Source of the DNA: Burkholderiales bacterium
GTDB lineage: Bacteria > Pseudomonadota > Gammaproteobacteria > Burkholderiales > Ga0077523
Length of the DNA: 64,000 nt
Direction: 5' to 3'
Assembly (NCBI GenBank): GCA_022843925.1
Contig: JALHMS010000002.1
Location: 143,906-207,905 of the forward strand
Positions 52,471 to 59,917 of this stretch are shown here, one piece after another. How positions within the stretch are numbered: the stretch's first letter is position 1; every line of letters starts with the position of its first letter. Position numbers and translations under genes: made by a program. Under the pieces are notes generated by a model. That model did no database searches. It was not told the DNA's origin and saw only the letters and a program-made list of their open reading frames with translations.

Positions 52471-53460
52471 ATGACGGCTCCTGCCAGGCTCGGCATCACC
52501 ATGGGCGATCCCTCCGGCATCGGCCCGGAGATCATCGTGAAGGCGCTTGCCGACATGTCCCCCGAAGAGCGGGTCACGGCGGCGGTGGTCGGCAACATCG
52601 ATCTGCTGAAGCGCGCCGACGCCGTGGTGGGATCGAAACTCCGGTTCAACACCGACTACCTGAACCCGGCCTCCGGTGAGGTCCCTGTCATTCACGTGGA
52701 CTCCAAGGGGATCGACACGCTGAAGGTCGGGGTCATCTCCGAGGCCGGCGGCGAGGCCGCCTATCGGTACATCGAGCGCGCAGTCACGCTCGCACTGGCC
52801 GGCGAGATCGGCGTCATCGTGACGGCACCGCTCAACAAGGGCGCGTTGCATTCGGCGGGTCACCACTTCGATGGCCACACCGAACTGCTCGCGACGCTGA
52901 CCGACACCAAACAGTCCTGGATGCTGCTGGCGTCCGAGAAGCTCTCGGCGCTCCACGTGTCCACCCACTGCAGTCTGCGCGTCGCGACCGAGCGAGCCAC
53001 CACGCAGCGCGTCCTCGACACCATTCGCACCGGATACCGGCACTACGTGTCGATCGGCATTCCCGATCCGCGCATCGCCGTGGCCGGGATCAACCCGCAT
53101 TGCGGCGAAGGCGGCATCTTCGGCCGCGAGGAGATCGATCAGATCAACGGGGCCGTGACCGCCGCCCAGGCGGAGGGCATCGATGCGAGGGGGCCGATCT
53201 CCGGAGACACCGTGTTCTACCGTGCGCTGCGCGGCGAGTTCGATCTCGTGATCGCCCAGTACCACGATCAGGGACACATCCCCACCAAGCTGATCGCATT
53301 CGACACCACGGTGAACGTCACCCTCGGTCTGCCGATCCGCCGAACCTCCGTGGACCACGGCACGGCGTTCGATATCGCGGGTACCGGCCGCGCCGATCAC
53401 ACGAACATGCAGTCCGCCATCGCCTACGCGCGCCGCATGACCAGCCGTCCTCCGGCCTGA
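52471..53460 (+). CDS. PdxA/PdxA2-family 4-phospho-hydroxy-acid dehydrogenase
   Basis: 329 aa. MGDPSGIGPEI near the N-terminus, metal-binding histidines in GHHFDGHTELL and YHDQGHIPTKL, and VDHGTAFDIAG. PdxA makes the pyridoxal precursor; PdxA2 oxidises and decarboxylates 4-phosphothreonate/erythronate-type acids. The DUF1537 kinase next door favours PdxA2. A TphB-like dihydrodiol dehydrogenase role is another option in an aromatic cluster. Confidence 0.88.
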   Translation: MTAPARLGITMGDPSGIGPEIIVKALADMSPEERVTAAVVGNIDLLKRADAVVGSKLRFNTDYLNPASGEVPVIHVDSKGIDTLKVGVISEAGGEAAYRYIERAVTLALAGEIGVIVTAPLNKGALHSAGHHFDGHTELLATLTDTKQSWMLLASEKLSALHVSTHCSLRVATERATTQRVLDTIRTGYRHYVSIGIPDPRIAVAGINPHCGEGGIFGREEIDQINGAVTAAQAEGIDARGPISGDTVFYRALRGEFDLVIAQYHDQGHIPTKLIAFDTTVNVTLGLPIRRTSVDHGTAFDIAGTGRADHTNMQSAIAYARRMTSRPPA

Positions 53461-53514
53461 TCGACCGCCCGGATCCGCCGTCCCCTCACCGACCCCATCC
53501 CGAGCCTCGCTGGA

Positions 53515-54714
53515 ATGACCGATCGACCACGCGTCCTCATCATTGCGGACGACCTGACCGGCGCCATGGATGCGGCCGGCCCCTTTGCGTCCTGCGGGCT
53601 TCCCACCTGGGTCGCCGCGGTTCCGGAGGATTGCGACCCCTCGCGCTTCGCGCGTGCCACGGTGGTGTCCGTCAACACCGAGTCGCGTCATCTCCCGCCG
53701 GAGGCGGCCGGGCAGCGCGTGGAGCACGCCTGGCGGCAGGTCGGTGGCGAGACCTTCGACATCGTCGTGAAGAAGATCGACTCCACGCTTCGCGGCAATC
53801 CGGTGGTCGAGGCCCGCGTTCTGCAGCGCCTCGCGGGTCGCGACAGTCTCGTCGTGGCGCCAGCGTTTCCCGCGCAGGGGCGCGTCGTCCGCGGAGGGGG
53901 GGTGTTCGTGCACGGTGTCCCGCTCGCCGACACCGCGTTCGCGAGCGACGCGCTTTCGCCTGCGCTGACGGTGCCCCTGGCGGAGGCGTTCGCCCCCGTC
54001 GATGACGCCGGCGCCGCGCGGTCGTACTCGGCGCGGGCCTTCGCCGTCGCCGACCCGGAGGCCTTCTCCGTGGCCATCGTGGACGCCGCCACCGACGACG
54101 ATCTCGCCGGCGTCGCCGCCGCAGCCCTCCGGCATTGCGCGCGTTGGCTGCTCGTGGGGTCGGCCGGACTCACCTCGGCCCTCGCCCACGCGTTGGGCAT
54201 TCCCGGCTCGCTGCCCGAGCCGCCGGCGGTCTTCGGGCGCATCGTCTTCGTGGTCGGTTCCAGGGCGCCCGCCTCCCGGGAGCAGGCGTTGAACCTCACG
54301 GCCGACGGGGCTCGTCTCGTCGAGGCGGTCAACGGTCGGCTGCACAAGGAACCCGTGCTCTCCCCGGGGGCCGATGTCCTCTTGATGTCCGTGCCCGACA
54401 AGCAGGGCCAGGAGGGCGACGCGGCCGAGGTCGCGAACATGCTGGCGCGGCACGCGATGCGTTTGCTCGGTTCGGGCAACGCCCAGGCGATCGTCGCCAC
54501 CGGCGGCGACACCGCGGTGGCCTGCCTCAGAGCGAGCGGCAACCCGGCATTGGCCGTCGGCGGCGAACTGATGCCCGGGATCGCCTACGCCAGGCTGATG
54601 ATCGGCACGCGTCCGGTGTGGCTGGTGACCAAGGCCGGCGGCTTCGGAGATGCCACTGCGCTGGCCGAGATCGGCCGGCGTCTGCGGATCCGCGCCCCGG
54701 CGGCCACCTCCTGA
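53515..54714 (+). CDS. DUF1537 four-carbon acid sugar kinase
   Basis: 399 aa. N-terminal domain with IADDLTGAMDAAGPFA and KKIDSTLRGN; C-terminal nucleotide domain with ATGGDTAVACL and GIAYARLMIG, ending KAGGFGD. The family phosphorylates C4 acids such as threonate and erythronate, whose phosphates are substrates for PdxA2-type enzymes, exactly the neighbour upstream. 54 bases separate the two genes. Confidence 0.9.
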   Translation: MTDRPRVLIIADDLTGAMDAAGPFASCGLPTWVAAVPEDCDPSRFARATVVSVNTESRHLPPEAAGQRVEHAWRQVGGETFDIVVKKIDSTLRGNPVVEARVLQRLAGRDSLVVAPAFPAQGRVVRGGGVFVHGVPLADTAFASDALSPALTVPLAEAFAPVDDAGAARSYSARAFAVADPEAFSVAIVDAATDDDLAGVAAAALRHCARWLLVGSAGLTSALAHALGIPGSLPEPPAVFGRIVFVVGSRAPASREQALNLTADGARLVEAVNGRLHKEPVLSPGADVLLMSVPDKQGQEGDAAEVANMLARHAMRLLGSGNAQAIVATGGDTAVACLRASGNPALAVGGELMPGIAYARLMIGTRPVWLVTKAGGFGDATALAEIGRRLRIRAPAATS

Positions 54715-54724
54715 GCGCGCCACC

Positions 54725-56152
54725 GTGGCCATCGATTCCCGCCGCATGGATGCCTTCTTCCGACCTGCCAGCATTGCCGTGGTGGGGGCGGGCGAGCGTC
54801 CCACCAGTTCGGGTGGCGCCGTGCTGCGGAACCTGCGGGTCTGCGGCTGGGGCGGACGTGTGATTCCCGTCAATCCCAAGGGCGGCGTGATCCAGGGCCT
54901 TCCGGCGGTGACCTCGCTGCGCGAGATCTCGCCTCCGGCGGATCTCGTGGCCGTGCTCGTGCGACCAGAGGCGATCCTCGACGTCGCCCGGGAGGCCGCG
55001 GCCACCGGCCATCGCAATCTGCTGATCCTGCCGGGCGGGTTCTCGGAGGCTGGTGAAGTGGGCCGTGCGCGCGACGCCGAACTGCGGACCCTCGCGGCCG
55101 CCGAGGATCTCCTCATCGGCGGGCCGAACTGCGGCGGGCTCGTGAACGTGCTCGATGCCGATGCGCGGTTTGCGGCGACGTTCTTCCGGGACGTCCCTGC
55201 CGGCGGCCCCGTGGCGCTCATCTCCCAGTCGGGTGCCATCGCCGAGGAGATGATCGCTGCGAGCCACCGCGACGGGATTCCGCTCGGCGCCATCGTGTCG
55301 GTGGGCAATGCGATGCACCTCGATCTCGCCGACTATGTCGACTACCTTGGTGCGGATCCGCAGTGCGGTGCGATCCTCCTGTACGTGGAGTCCTTCGGGG
55401 ACTCGGATCGTTTCCAGGCGGTCGCCGCCCGGGTATCGCGTCGCAAGCCGATCATCGCTCTAGTGGGAGGTCGGACTTCTGCCGGGCGGGAGGCCGCCTT
55501 CCGTCATACCGGTTCCCTTGCCATGACCTCCGGGGCTACGGATGCCTTCTGCGCAGCCGCAGGCGTGCTGCGCGTGGCGACCCTCCGCGAGCTTCGCCTG
55601 GCGGGGAAAGTCTTCGGGACTCTCCCGGCAGGTATCGGCCAGCGGGTTCTCGTGCTCTCGAACTCCGGCGGTCCCGGCGTGCTGGCCGCGGACGCCGTGG
55701 TGCAGGCCGGCCTGCAACTGATCGATCTGCCGTTGGACCTCGCGGCGACCCTGCGCGGCATGCTTCCCCCCGAGGCGGCGGTGGCGAATCCGATGGATCT
55801 TCTGGCCGATGCCCGCGAGGACCGGTTCGGACCCGTGCTCGCCGCGATGCTCGATCGGCTGCGGGGTCAGGTCGACGCCGTGCTGATGATCCACGTCGTG
55901 CCGTTCATGGTCGACGCGGCGCCGGTCGTGACGGCGCTGGCCGCGGTGACCGGGTCTGCCGACGTGCCGATGCTGCATACGATGATGGGTACGCTCGAAG
56001 GACGTGCCGACTGGTTCGCGGTGCTCGAGTCCGCGGGGGTGCCGACCTTTGGCGACGCCGAGGAGATGTGCGTCGCAGCGGGGCTGCTGGCCCGCCGTCG
56101 ACGATGGCTGATCGATCCGTCGCCCGGCACCGCGGTTGCCGCGACGCCCTGA
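54725..56152 (+). CDS. ADP-forming acyl-CoA synthetase alpha subunit-like, no ATP-grasp
   Basis: 475 aa from GTG 54725; ATG 54746 (MDAFFRPASIAVVGAG, 468 aa) is equally plausible. CoA-binding Rossmann domain (PASIAVVGAGERP), then succinyl-CoA-synthetase-type domains with SQSGAIAEEM and the phospho-histidine site FRHTGSLA (H261). The ATP-grasp beta domain that normally phosphorylates this system is absent both here and in the rest of the window. It may pair with a distant beta subunit or act as a CoA-transferring protein. Confidence 0.85.
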   Translation: MAIDSRRMDAFFRPASIAVVGAGERPTSSGGAVLRNLRVCGWGGRVIPVNPKGGVIQGLPAVTSLREISPPADLVAVLVRPEAILDVAREAAATGHRNLLILPGGFSEAGEVGRARDAELRTLAAAEDLLIGGPNCGGLVNVLDADARFAATFFRDVPAGGPVALISQSGAIAEEMIAASHRDGIPLGAIVSVGNAMHLDLADYVDYLGADPQCGAILLYVESFGDSDRFQAVAARVSRRKPIIALVGGRTSAGREAAFRHTGSLAMTSGATDAFCAAAGVLRVATLRELRLAGKVFGTLPAGIGQRVLVLSNSGGPGVLAADAVVQAGLQLIDLPLDLAATLRGMLPPEAAVANPMDLLADAREDRFGPVLAAMLDRLRGQVDAVLMIHVVPFMVDAAPVVTALAAVTGSADVPMLHTMMGTLEGRADWFAVLESAGVPTFGDAEEMCVAAGLLARRRRWLIDPSPGTAVAATP

Positions 56153-56165
56153 GGAGACGCATAGG

Positions 56166-56807
56166 ATGAAGCTGCACGGATACTTCCGCAGTTCCGCGGC
56201 CTACCGGGTGCGGATTGCGCTCGGCTTGAAGGGCCTGCCCTACGAGTATGTGCCGGTGCACATCGCCAAGGGACGGCAGTTCGATGCCCCGTTCACGGTG
56301 ATGAACCCCCAGTCGCTCGTCCCCGTGCTGGAGGAGGACGGCGGTCGGCTCCTCGCGCAGTCCATCGCCATCATCGAGTATCTCGAGGAGACGCGGCCCG
56401 GCCCGGCGCTGCTCCCTGCGACCCCCGAGGCGCGCCAGCGGGTGCGGTCCCTCGCTCTGCTGGTGGCGTGCGAGATCCATCCCCTGAACAACCTTCGCGT
56501 GCTCAAGTACCTCACCGACGTGCTCCAGGTGACCGAGGCGCAGAAGCTCGCCTGGTACACCCACTGGGTCGCCACCGGCCTCGAGGCACTGGAGCGGCGT
56601 CTGGCCGCCGAGCCGGAGACCGGGCGTTTCTGTCACGGTGACTTGCCGGGGCTGGCGGACATCTGCCTCGTGCCGCAACTGGCCAATGCGCGACGTTTCT
56701 CCGTGGACCTCGCGCCGTATCCCACGCTGCGCAGGATCGACGAAGCCTGTGCGGTGCTGCCGGCCTTTGCAGCGGCACTCCCGGCCAATCAGCCGGACGC
56801 CGAGTAG
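56166..56807 (+). CDS. nagL: Maleylpyruvate isomerase, zeta-class GST
   Basis: 213 aa from ATG 56166, with GAGGAG upstream. N-terminal thioredoxin fold with the zeta signature SSAAYRVRIAL (9-19) and NPQSLVPVLEEDGG, then the helical domain with EIHPLNNLRVLKYL and GDLPGLADICLVPQ. Isomerises maleylpyruvate to fumarylpyruvate (NagL) or maleylacetoacetate (MaiA); the gentisate genes in the same cluster favour NagL. Last gene of the cluster. Confidence 0.9.
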   Translation: MKLHGYFRSSAAYRVRIALGLKGLPYEYVPVHIAKGRQFDAPFTVMNPQSLVPVLEEDGGRLLAQSIAIIEYLEETRPGPALLPATPEARQRVRSLALLVACEIHPLNNLRVLKYLTDVLQVTEAQKLAWYTHWVATGLEALERRLAAEPETGRFCHGDLPGLADICLVPQLANARRFSVDLAPYPTLRRIDEACAVLPAFAAALPANQPDAE

Positions 56808-56856
56808 CGGCTCGACCAAGGCGCATCGCCCTTGCGGGAACCCGTGGGGCCCGATC

Positions 56857-56862
56857 TATACT
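56857..56862 (+). promoter_or_regulatory. Possible -10 box for small secreted Cys protein
   Basis: TATACT about 80 bases before the 95-aa gene; TTGCGG lies 19 bases upstream, a longer than ideal spacer. The leader carries a CCGCC/GGCGG hairpin. Confidence 0.38.
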
Positions 56863-56944
56863 CGATACGGTCGGACCCGCGCTCCGGGTCCAGGGCAAAC
56901 CGCCGGTGCGGCGGGCGGCCGAAACATTTCAATCAAGGAATTCC

Positions 56945-57232
56945 ATGAAGCACATCCTCGGAGTAGCAGCGCTGGTGGTCCTGGCCGGCGCCGTATCCCT
57001 TTCCGCAGTCGCCGCGGAATCCCCCGCGGCCGGCGTTCCCCCGGCGACGAACACGCTGGAGCGCATGCACGTCAAGAACGCCAACTGCGTCTGGACCCAG
57101 GAGATCGGTGACCACATCTACCAGTGCCTGAAGGAGAATTTCGGCATGAACGCCCACTGGTGCCACAACGAGGCGATGGAGCTTCTGTGCCCTAAGCAGG
57201 AGGCGGTGAAGGCCGACGCACAGGCCAAGTAG
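56945..57232 (+). CDS. Small exported four-cysteine protein, unknown
   Basis: 95 aa from ATG 56945, with AAGGA upstream. Signal peptide about 1-24 (VVLAGAVSLSAVAA). Mature part has C48, C61, C73 and C82 (NCVW, YQCLKE, WCHNE, LLCPK), which could form two disulfides or hold a metal. Short relative to any family I know. Has its own likely promoter and a terminator. Confidence 0.7.
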   Translation: MKHILGVAALVVLAGAVSLSAVAAESPAAGVPPATNTLERMHVKNANCVWTQEIGDHIYQCLKENFGMNAHWCHNEAMELLCPKQEAVKADAQAK

Positions 57233-57299
57233 TCATCCCGAAGTCGGGCGTGGGGCGGGCGGCAGGCTGGATCGGCCGCACCCCGCCCGGGACGAATCA

Positions 57300-57322
57300 A
57301 GCCGGCACCGCCGGCTTTTTTG
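57300..57322 (+). terminator. Intrinsic terminator after small Cys protein
   Basis: Perfect 7-bp stem AGCCGGC/GCCGGCT, 3-base loop, then a run of seven T, 68 bases after the stop codon. Confidence 0.92.
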
Positions 57323-57384
57323 TTGTCCGGAGGGGAGGAGTCCCGGGGTGCCGTCGTACGACGACGGTCACCTGGGGCATAAAA

Positions 57385-57399
57385 CTAACGAAATGTTAG
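57385..57399. promoter_or_regulatory. Distal palindrome CTAAC-N5-GTTAG before PEP-CTERM gene
   Basis: Perfect inverted repeat with a 5-base centre, embedded in A/T-rich sequence. An identical palindrome with the same spacing lies 79 bases downstream. Likely binding site of a dimeric regulator; an enhancer-binding protein such as PrsR is a candidate because the promoter looks sigma-54-like. Confidence 0.62.
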
Positions 57400-57463
57400 A
57401 AATTAGAATTCAGGTGTCGAGTCTCTTGACGATGCTGCGATACCGATGTTTCGGCGTCCAAAA

Positions 57464-57478
57464 CTAACAAAGAGTTAG
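57464..57478. promoter_or_regulatory. Proximal palindrome CTAAC-N5-GTTAG
   Basis: Second copy, flanked like the first by AAA on the left and A on the right, ending five bases before the -24 element. Confidence 0.62.
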
Positions 57479-57483
57479 ATTAT

Positions 57484-57498
57484 TGGCACGCATGCTGC
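57484..57498 (+). promoter_or_regulatory. Sigma-54-type -24/-12 promoter for PEP-CTERM gene
   Basis: TGGCACG-CATG-CTGC compares with the consensus TGGCACG-N4-TTGC, one mismatch in the -12 element. Initiation near 57510 would give a leader of about 23 bases to ATG 57533. Sigma-54 control of PEP-CTERM genes through PrsK/PrsR is known in some exosortase bacteria. Confidence 0.65.
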
Positions 57499-57532
57499 GA
57501 AGAGGTCGGCATTGCCACCTTGGAATGTCAGC

Positions 57533-58375
57533 ATGCCCTCCAGAATCTCGAAGTCCAGCCTCCGTTTCGCCTCTGCGCTCGCACTCTCTGCCTGCGCTCT
57601 TCCGGCGGCCGCCTACACCGTGGACGGCAACTTCGCCGACTGGGGGCTGCGACGGACCGGTCAGGCGTCGGACTGGACCCCTTCCGCCTCGGTGAGGGAA
57701 TTCATCGTCGAGGACCAGACGGGACCTTCGAACGTGTTCCTCTCGCCCGGCTACGGCGGCCAGCGCTACGACGCCGAAGCCATCTACCTCGACTGGGACG
57801 CCCAGTGGCTCTACGTCCTGATCGTGACCGGTCTGCCGCCGGACAACCCCCACAACCCCGCAGCGAACTCCTATGGTGCCGGCGACATCGCCATCGACTT
57901 CGGTCGCGATCGGACGTGGGAGTACGGGATGGCGGTGAAGAACTACGCCGGGCTCACCCCGGGAACCGTCTACGCCGCCACCGCCTGGAACTACGGTATC
58001 TGGAGCGCCCCGGGTCAACTGGCGACCCCGTCGCGGCCGTCGACCGATGTGGTGGCGCTGCGGTCCGGCACCGCGGTCGGCACCGGCCAGCTCGTCTATT
58101 CCTCGGTGGGGATCAACAACGTCGGGCAGTACGCTTCCGACCTGCACTACGTGATCGAGGCCGCACTGCCGCTGTCGGCGTTCGGCGCCAACTGGGGTGC
58201 CGGCGGACCGCGCGTGGCCTTCGATGTGCAGTGGACCATGTACTGCGCCAACGACATCATCACCGTCGATCCGCTGCCGGCCGGGCAGGTCCCCGAACCG
58301 GCAGCGCCGCTGCTCCTCGCGGCGGCCGCCGCCGCGTTCAGCCTGCGTCGAGCGCGCGCCCGACGAGCCGGTTGA
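57533..58375 (+). CDS. PEP-CTERM protein with CBM9-like domain
   Basis: 280 aa from ATG 57533 (MPSRISKSSLRFASALALS); a TTG at 57512 would overlap the transcription start. Signal peptide about 1-28. The mature part opens YTVDGNFADWG and continues EAIYLDWDAQWLYVLIVTG, the pattern of CBM9/DOMON-like beta sandwiches that bind carbohydrate. C-terminus: VPEPAAPLLLA, hydrophobic helix, and basic SLRRARARRAG, the exosortase sorting signal. Its last 38 bases overlap the 3' end of the opposing phosphotransferase gene. Confidence 0.85.
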   Translation: MPSRISKSSLRFASALALSACALPAAAYTVDGNFADWGLRRTGQASDWTPSASVREFIVEDQTGPSNVFLSPGYGGQRYDAEAIYLDWDAQWLYVLIVTGLPPDNPHNPAANSYGAGDIAIDFGRDRTWEYGMAVKNYAGLTPGTVYAATAWNYGIWSAPGQLATPSRPSTDVVALRSGTAVGTGQLVYSSVGINNVGQYASDLHYVIEAALPLSAFGANWGAGGPRVAFDVQWTMYCANDIITVDPLPAGQVPEPAAPLLLAAAAAAFSLRRARARRAG

Positions 58376-59822
58376 GTCGTTCGAGCACATCGATGCGGCC
58401 GTGGAGCTTGTCCTCGGCCGCGATCACCTCCCACCGCGCGATGTCGGTCGACGTCCGCGCCACCATGTCCGACACGGCCCGCTCGTAGGCGGGCCACTTC
58501 TCGCGGTTGCGCCAGTCGTCCGGGGTGATCTTGAACTGCTTGTGCGGCGTCTCCTCCCGTTCACGGAAGCGCCGCAGCTGTTCCTCCGGGGTGATCGCCA
58601 GCCAGAACTTGGCGACGATCACGCCGGCCTCGGCGAGCTGCTCCTCGAAGTCGTTGATCTCCGGGTAGCCGCGCATCCAGTCCGCCTCGCTGCAGAAGCC
58701 TTCCACCCGTTCCACGAGCACCCGGCCGTACCACGACCGATCGAAGATCACCGCATGCCCGCGGCGCGGCAGATGGCGCCAGAATCGCCACAGGTAGGGC
58801 TGCGCCCGTTCCTCGTCGGTGGGGGCCGCCACCGGGATCACCCGATAGAAGCGGGCGTCGAGGGCCTGGGTGATCCTGCGGATCGTGCTGCCCTTGCCTG
58901 CGGCGTCCATGCCTTCGAACACGATCGCCAGCGAGCGGTTGCGCATCCGGGGGTCGCGAGTGAGCTGGTTGAGGCGCGCCTGCTCGCGTTCGAGCCGCTT
59001 CTCGTAGCGCACGCGGGGCAGCCGGAGGCTGTAGTCGAGCGTGTTCAGCACGTCGCGACCATCGATCGGCGGCGTGGGTGGCGGAGGCGGCGGGGAGACC
59101 GCGGGGGGCGGTCCGTTCAGACGTCGCGTGAGGGCATCGAGAATCAGCCGTCCGACGAACAGCGAGCGGTAGCGGGGCTCGCTGCCATCCACCACGTGCC
59201 AGGGCGCCTCGCCCGTGCTCGTCTCCCGCAGGGCCCCCTCGCAGACGCTGACGAACTCTTCGTAGTGCCGGTACCGCTTCCAGTCCTCGGGCGTGACGCG
59301 CCATCGGGTATGGGGGTCCTTCTCCAGACTTTCGAGACGCTTCTTCTGGGCGGGATGCGAGAGGTGGAACCAGAGCTTGATGACCAGCGTCCCCTCCGCG
59401 ACGAGCATCCGCTCGAAGTGCCGGATGCGCTCCAGTTCGTGCTGGAACGCGGCGCGCTTCGCACGACCGAGCACCCGCGACAGGATCGGCTCGGTGTACC
59501 ACGAACCGAACAGAATGCCGATCCGGCCCTTCGGGGGCAGTGCCCGCCAGAATCGCCACAGCGTCGGCCGCTCCGTTTCCTCGGGCGAGGCCGGTCCGAA
59601 GCCCTCTGTCCGGATATGCCGTGGATCCATCCACTCGTTCAGCAGGTTCACGGTCTCGCCCTTGCCGGCGCCGTCCACGCCGTTCACGAGGATGACGACC
59701 GGAAAGTGCGCCTGCTCCAGCAGTCGGTACTGTGCCTCGAGCAGGGCCTGGCGGAGCGCCGGCTCCTGTTCGCGATAGGTCTTCTTCGAGACCTCGTGAC
59801 CGATCTCCGCCGATTCGAACAT
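58338..59822 (-). CDS. pap: Polyphosphate:AMP phosphotransferase (two-domain PPK2)
   Basis: 494 aa from ATG 59822. Two fused PPK2 kinase domains with Walker A NGVDGAGKGET (47-57) and EGMDAAGKGST (303-313), and Pro-rich linker at 238-253. Lid motifs FGSWYTEP and FDRSWYGRVLVERVEGF. Class II two-domain PPK2 enzymes phosphorylate AMP to ADP using polyphosphate. Monocistronic. Confidence 0.93.
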   Translation of the reverse strand: MFESAEIGHEVSKKTYREQEPALRQALLEAQYRLLEQAHFPVVILVNGVDGAGKGETVNLLNEWMDPRHIRTEGFGPASPEETERPTLWRFWRALPPKGRIGILFGSWYTEPILSRVLGRAKRAAFQHELERIRHFERMLVAEGTLVIKLWFHLSHPAQKKRLESLEKDPHTRWRVTPEDWKRYRHYEEFVSVCEGALRETSTGEAPWHVVDGSEPRYRSLFVGRLILDALTRRLNGPPPAVSPPPPPPTPPIDGRDVLNTLDYSLRLPRVRYEKRLEREQARLNQLTRDPRMRNRSLAIVFEGMDAAGKGSTIRRITQALDARFYRVIPVAAPTDEERAQPYLWRFWRHLPRRGHAVIFDRSWYGRVLVERVEGFCSEADWMRGYPEINDFEEQLAEAGVIVAKFWLAITPEEQLRRFREREETPHKQFKITPDDWRNREKWPAYERAVSDMVARTSTDIARWEVIAAEDKLHGRIDVLERLNRLVGRALDAG

Positions 59823-59917
59823 GCCGCGCTCCTTGATCTCGATGGTGTTCTCGCCGGAGCCAATCTGGGCGTCCGATCCGCCACCGTCAAGCACCTCGGT
59901 CGGCAGTCGCGATCGGT

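Noticed and set aside
52471-53460. Bona fide pyridoxal-biosynthesis PdxA
   Set aside because: The adjacent DUF1537 kinase and catabolic setting favour a PdxA2-type role; the sequence alone does not settle it.
51436-55308. 1290-codon minus-strand frame across BKACE, PdxA2 and DUF1537 genes
   Set aside because: Shadow of four well-supported plus-strand genes.
46420-56807. Horizontally acquired island
   Set aside because: No integrase, transposase, flanking repeat, tRNA or visible change in base composition relative to neighbours.
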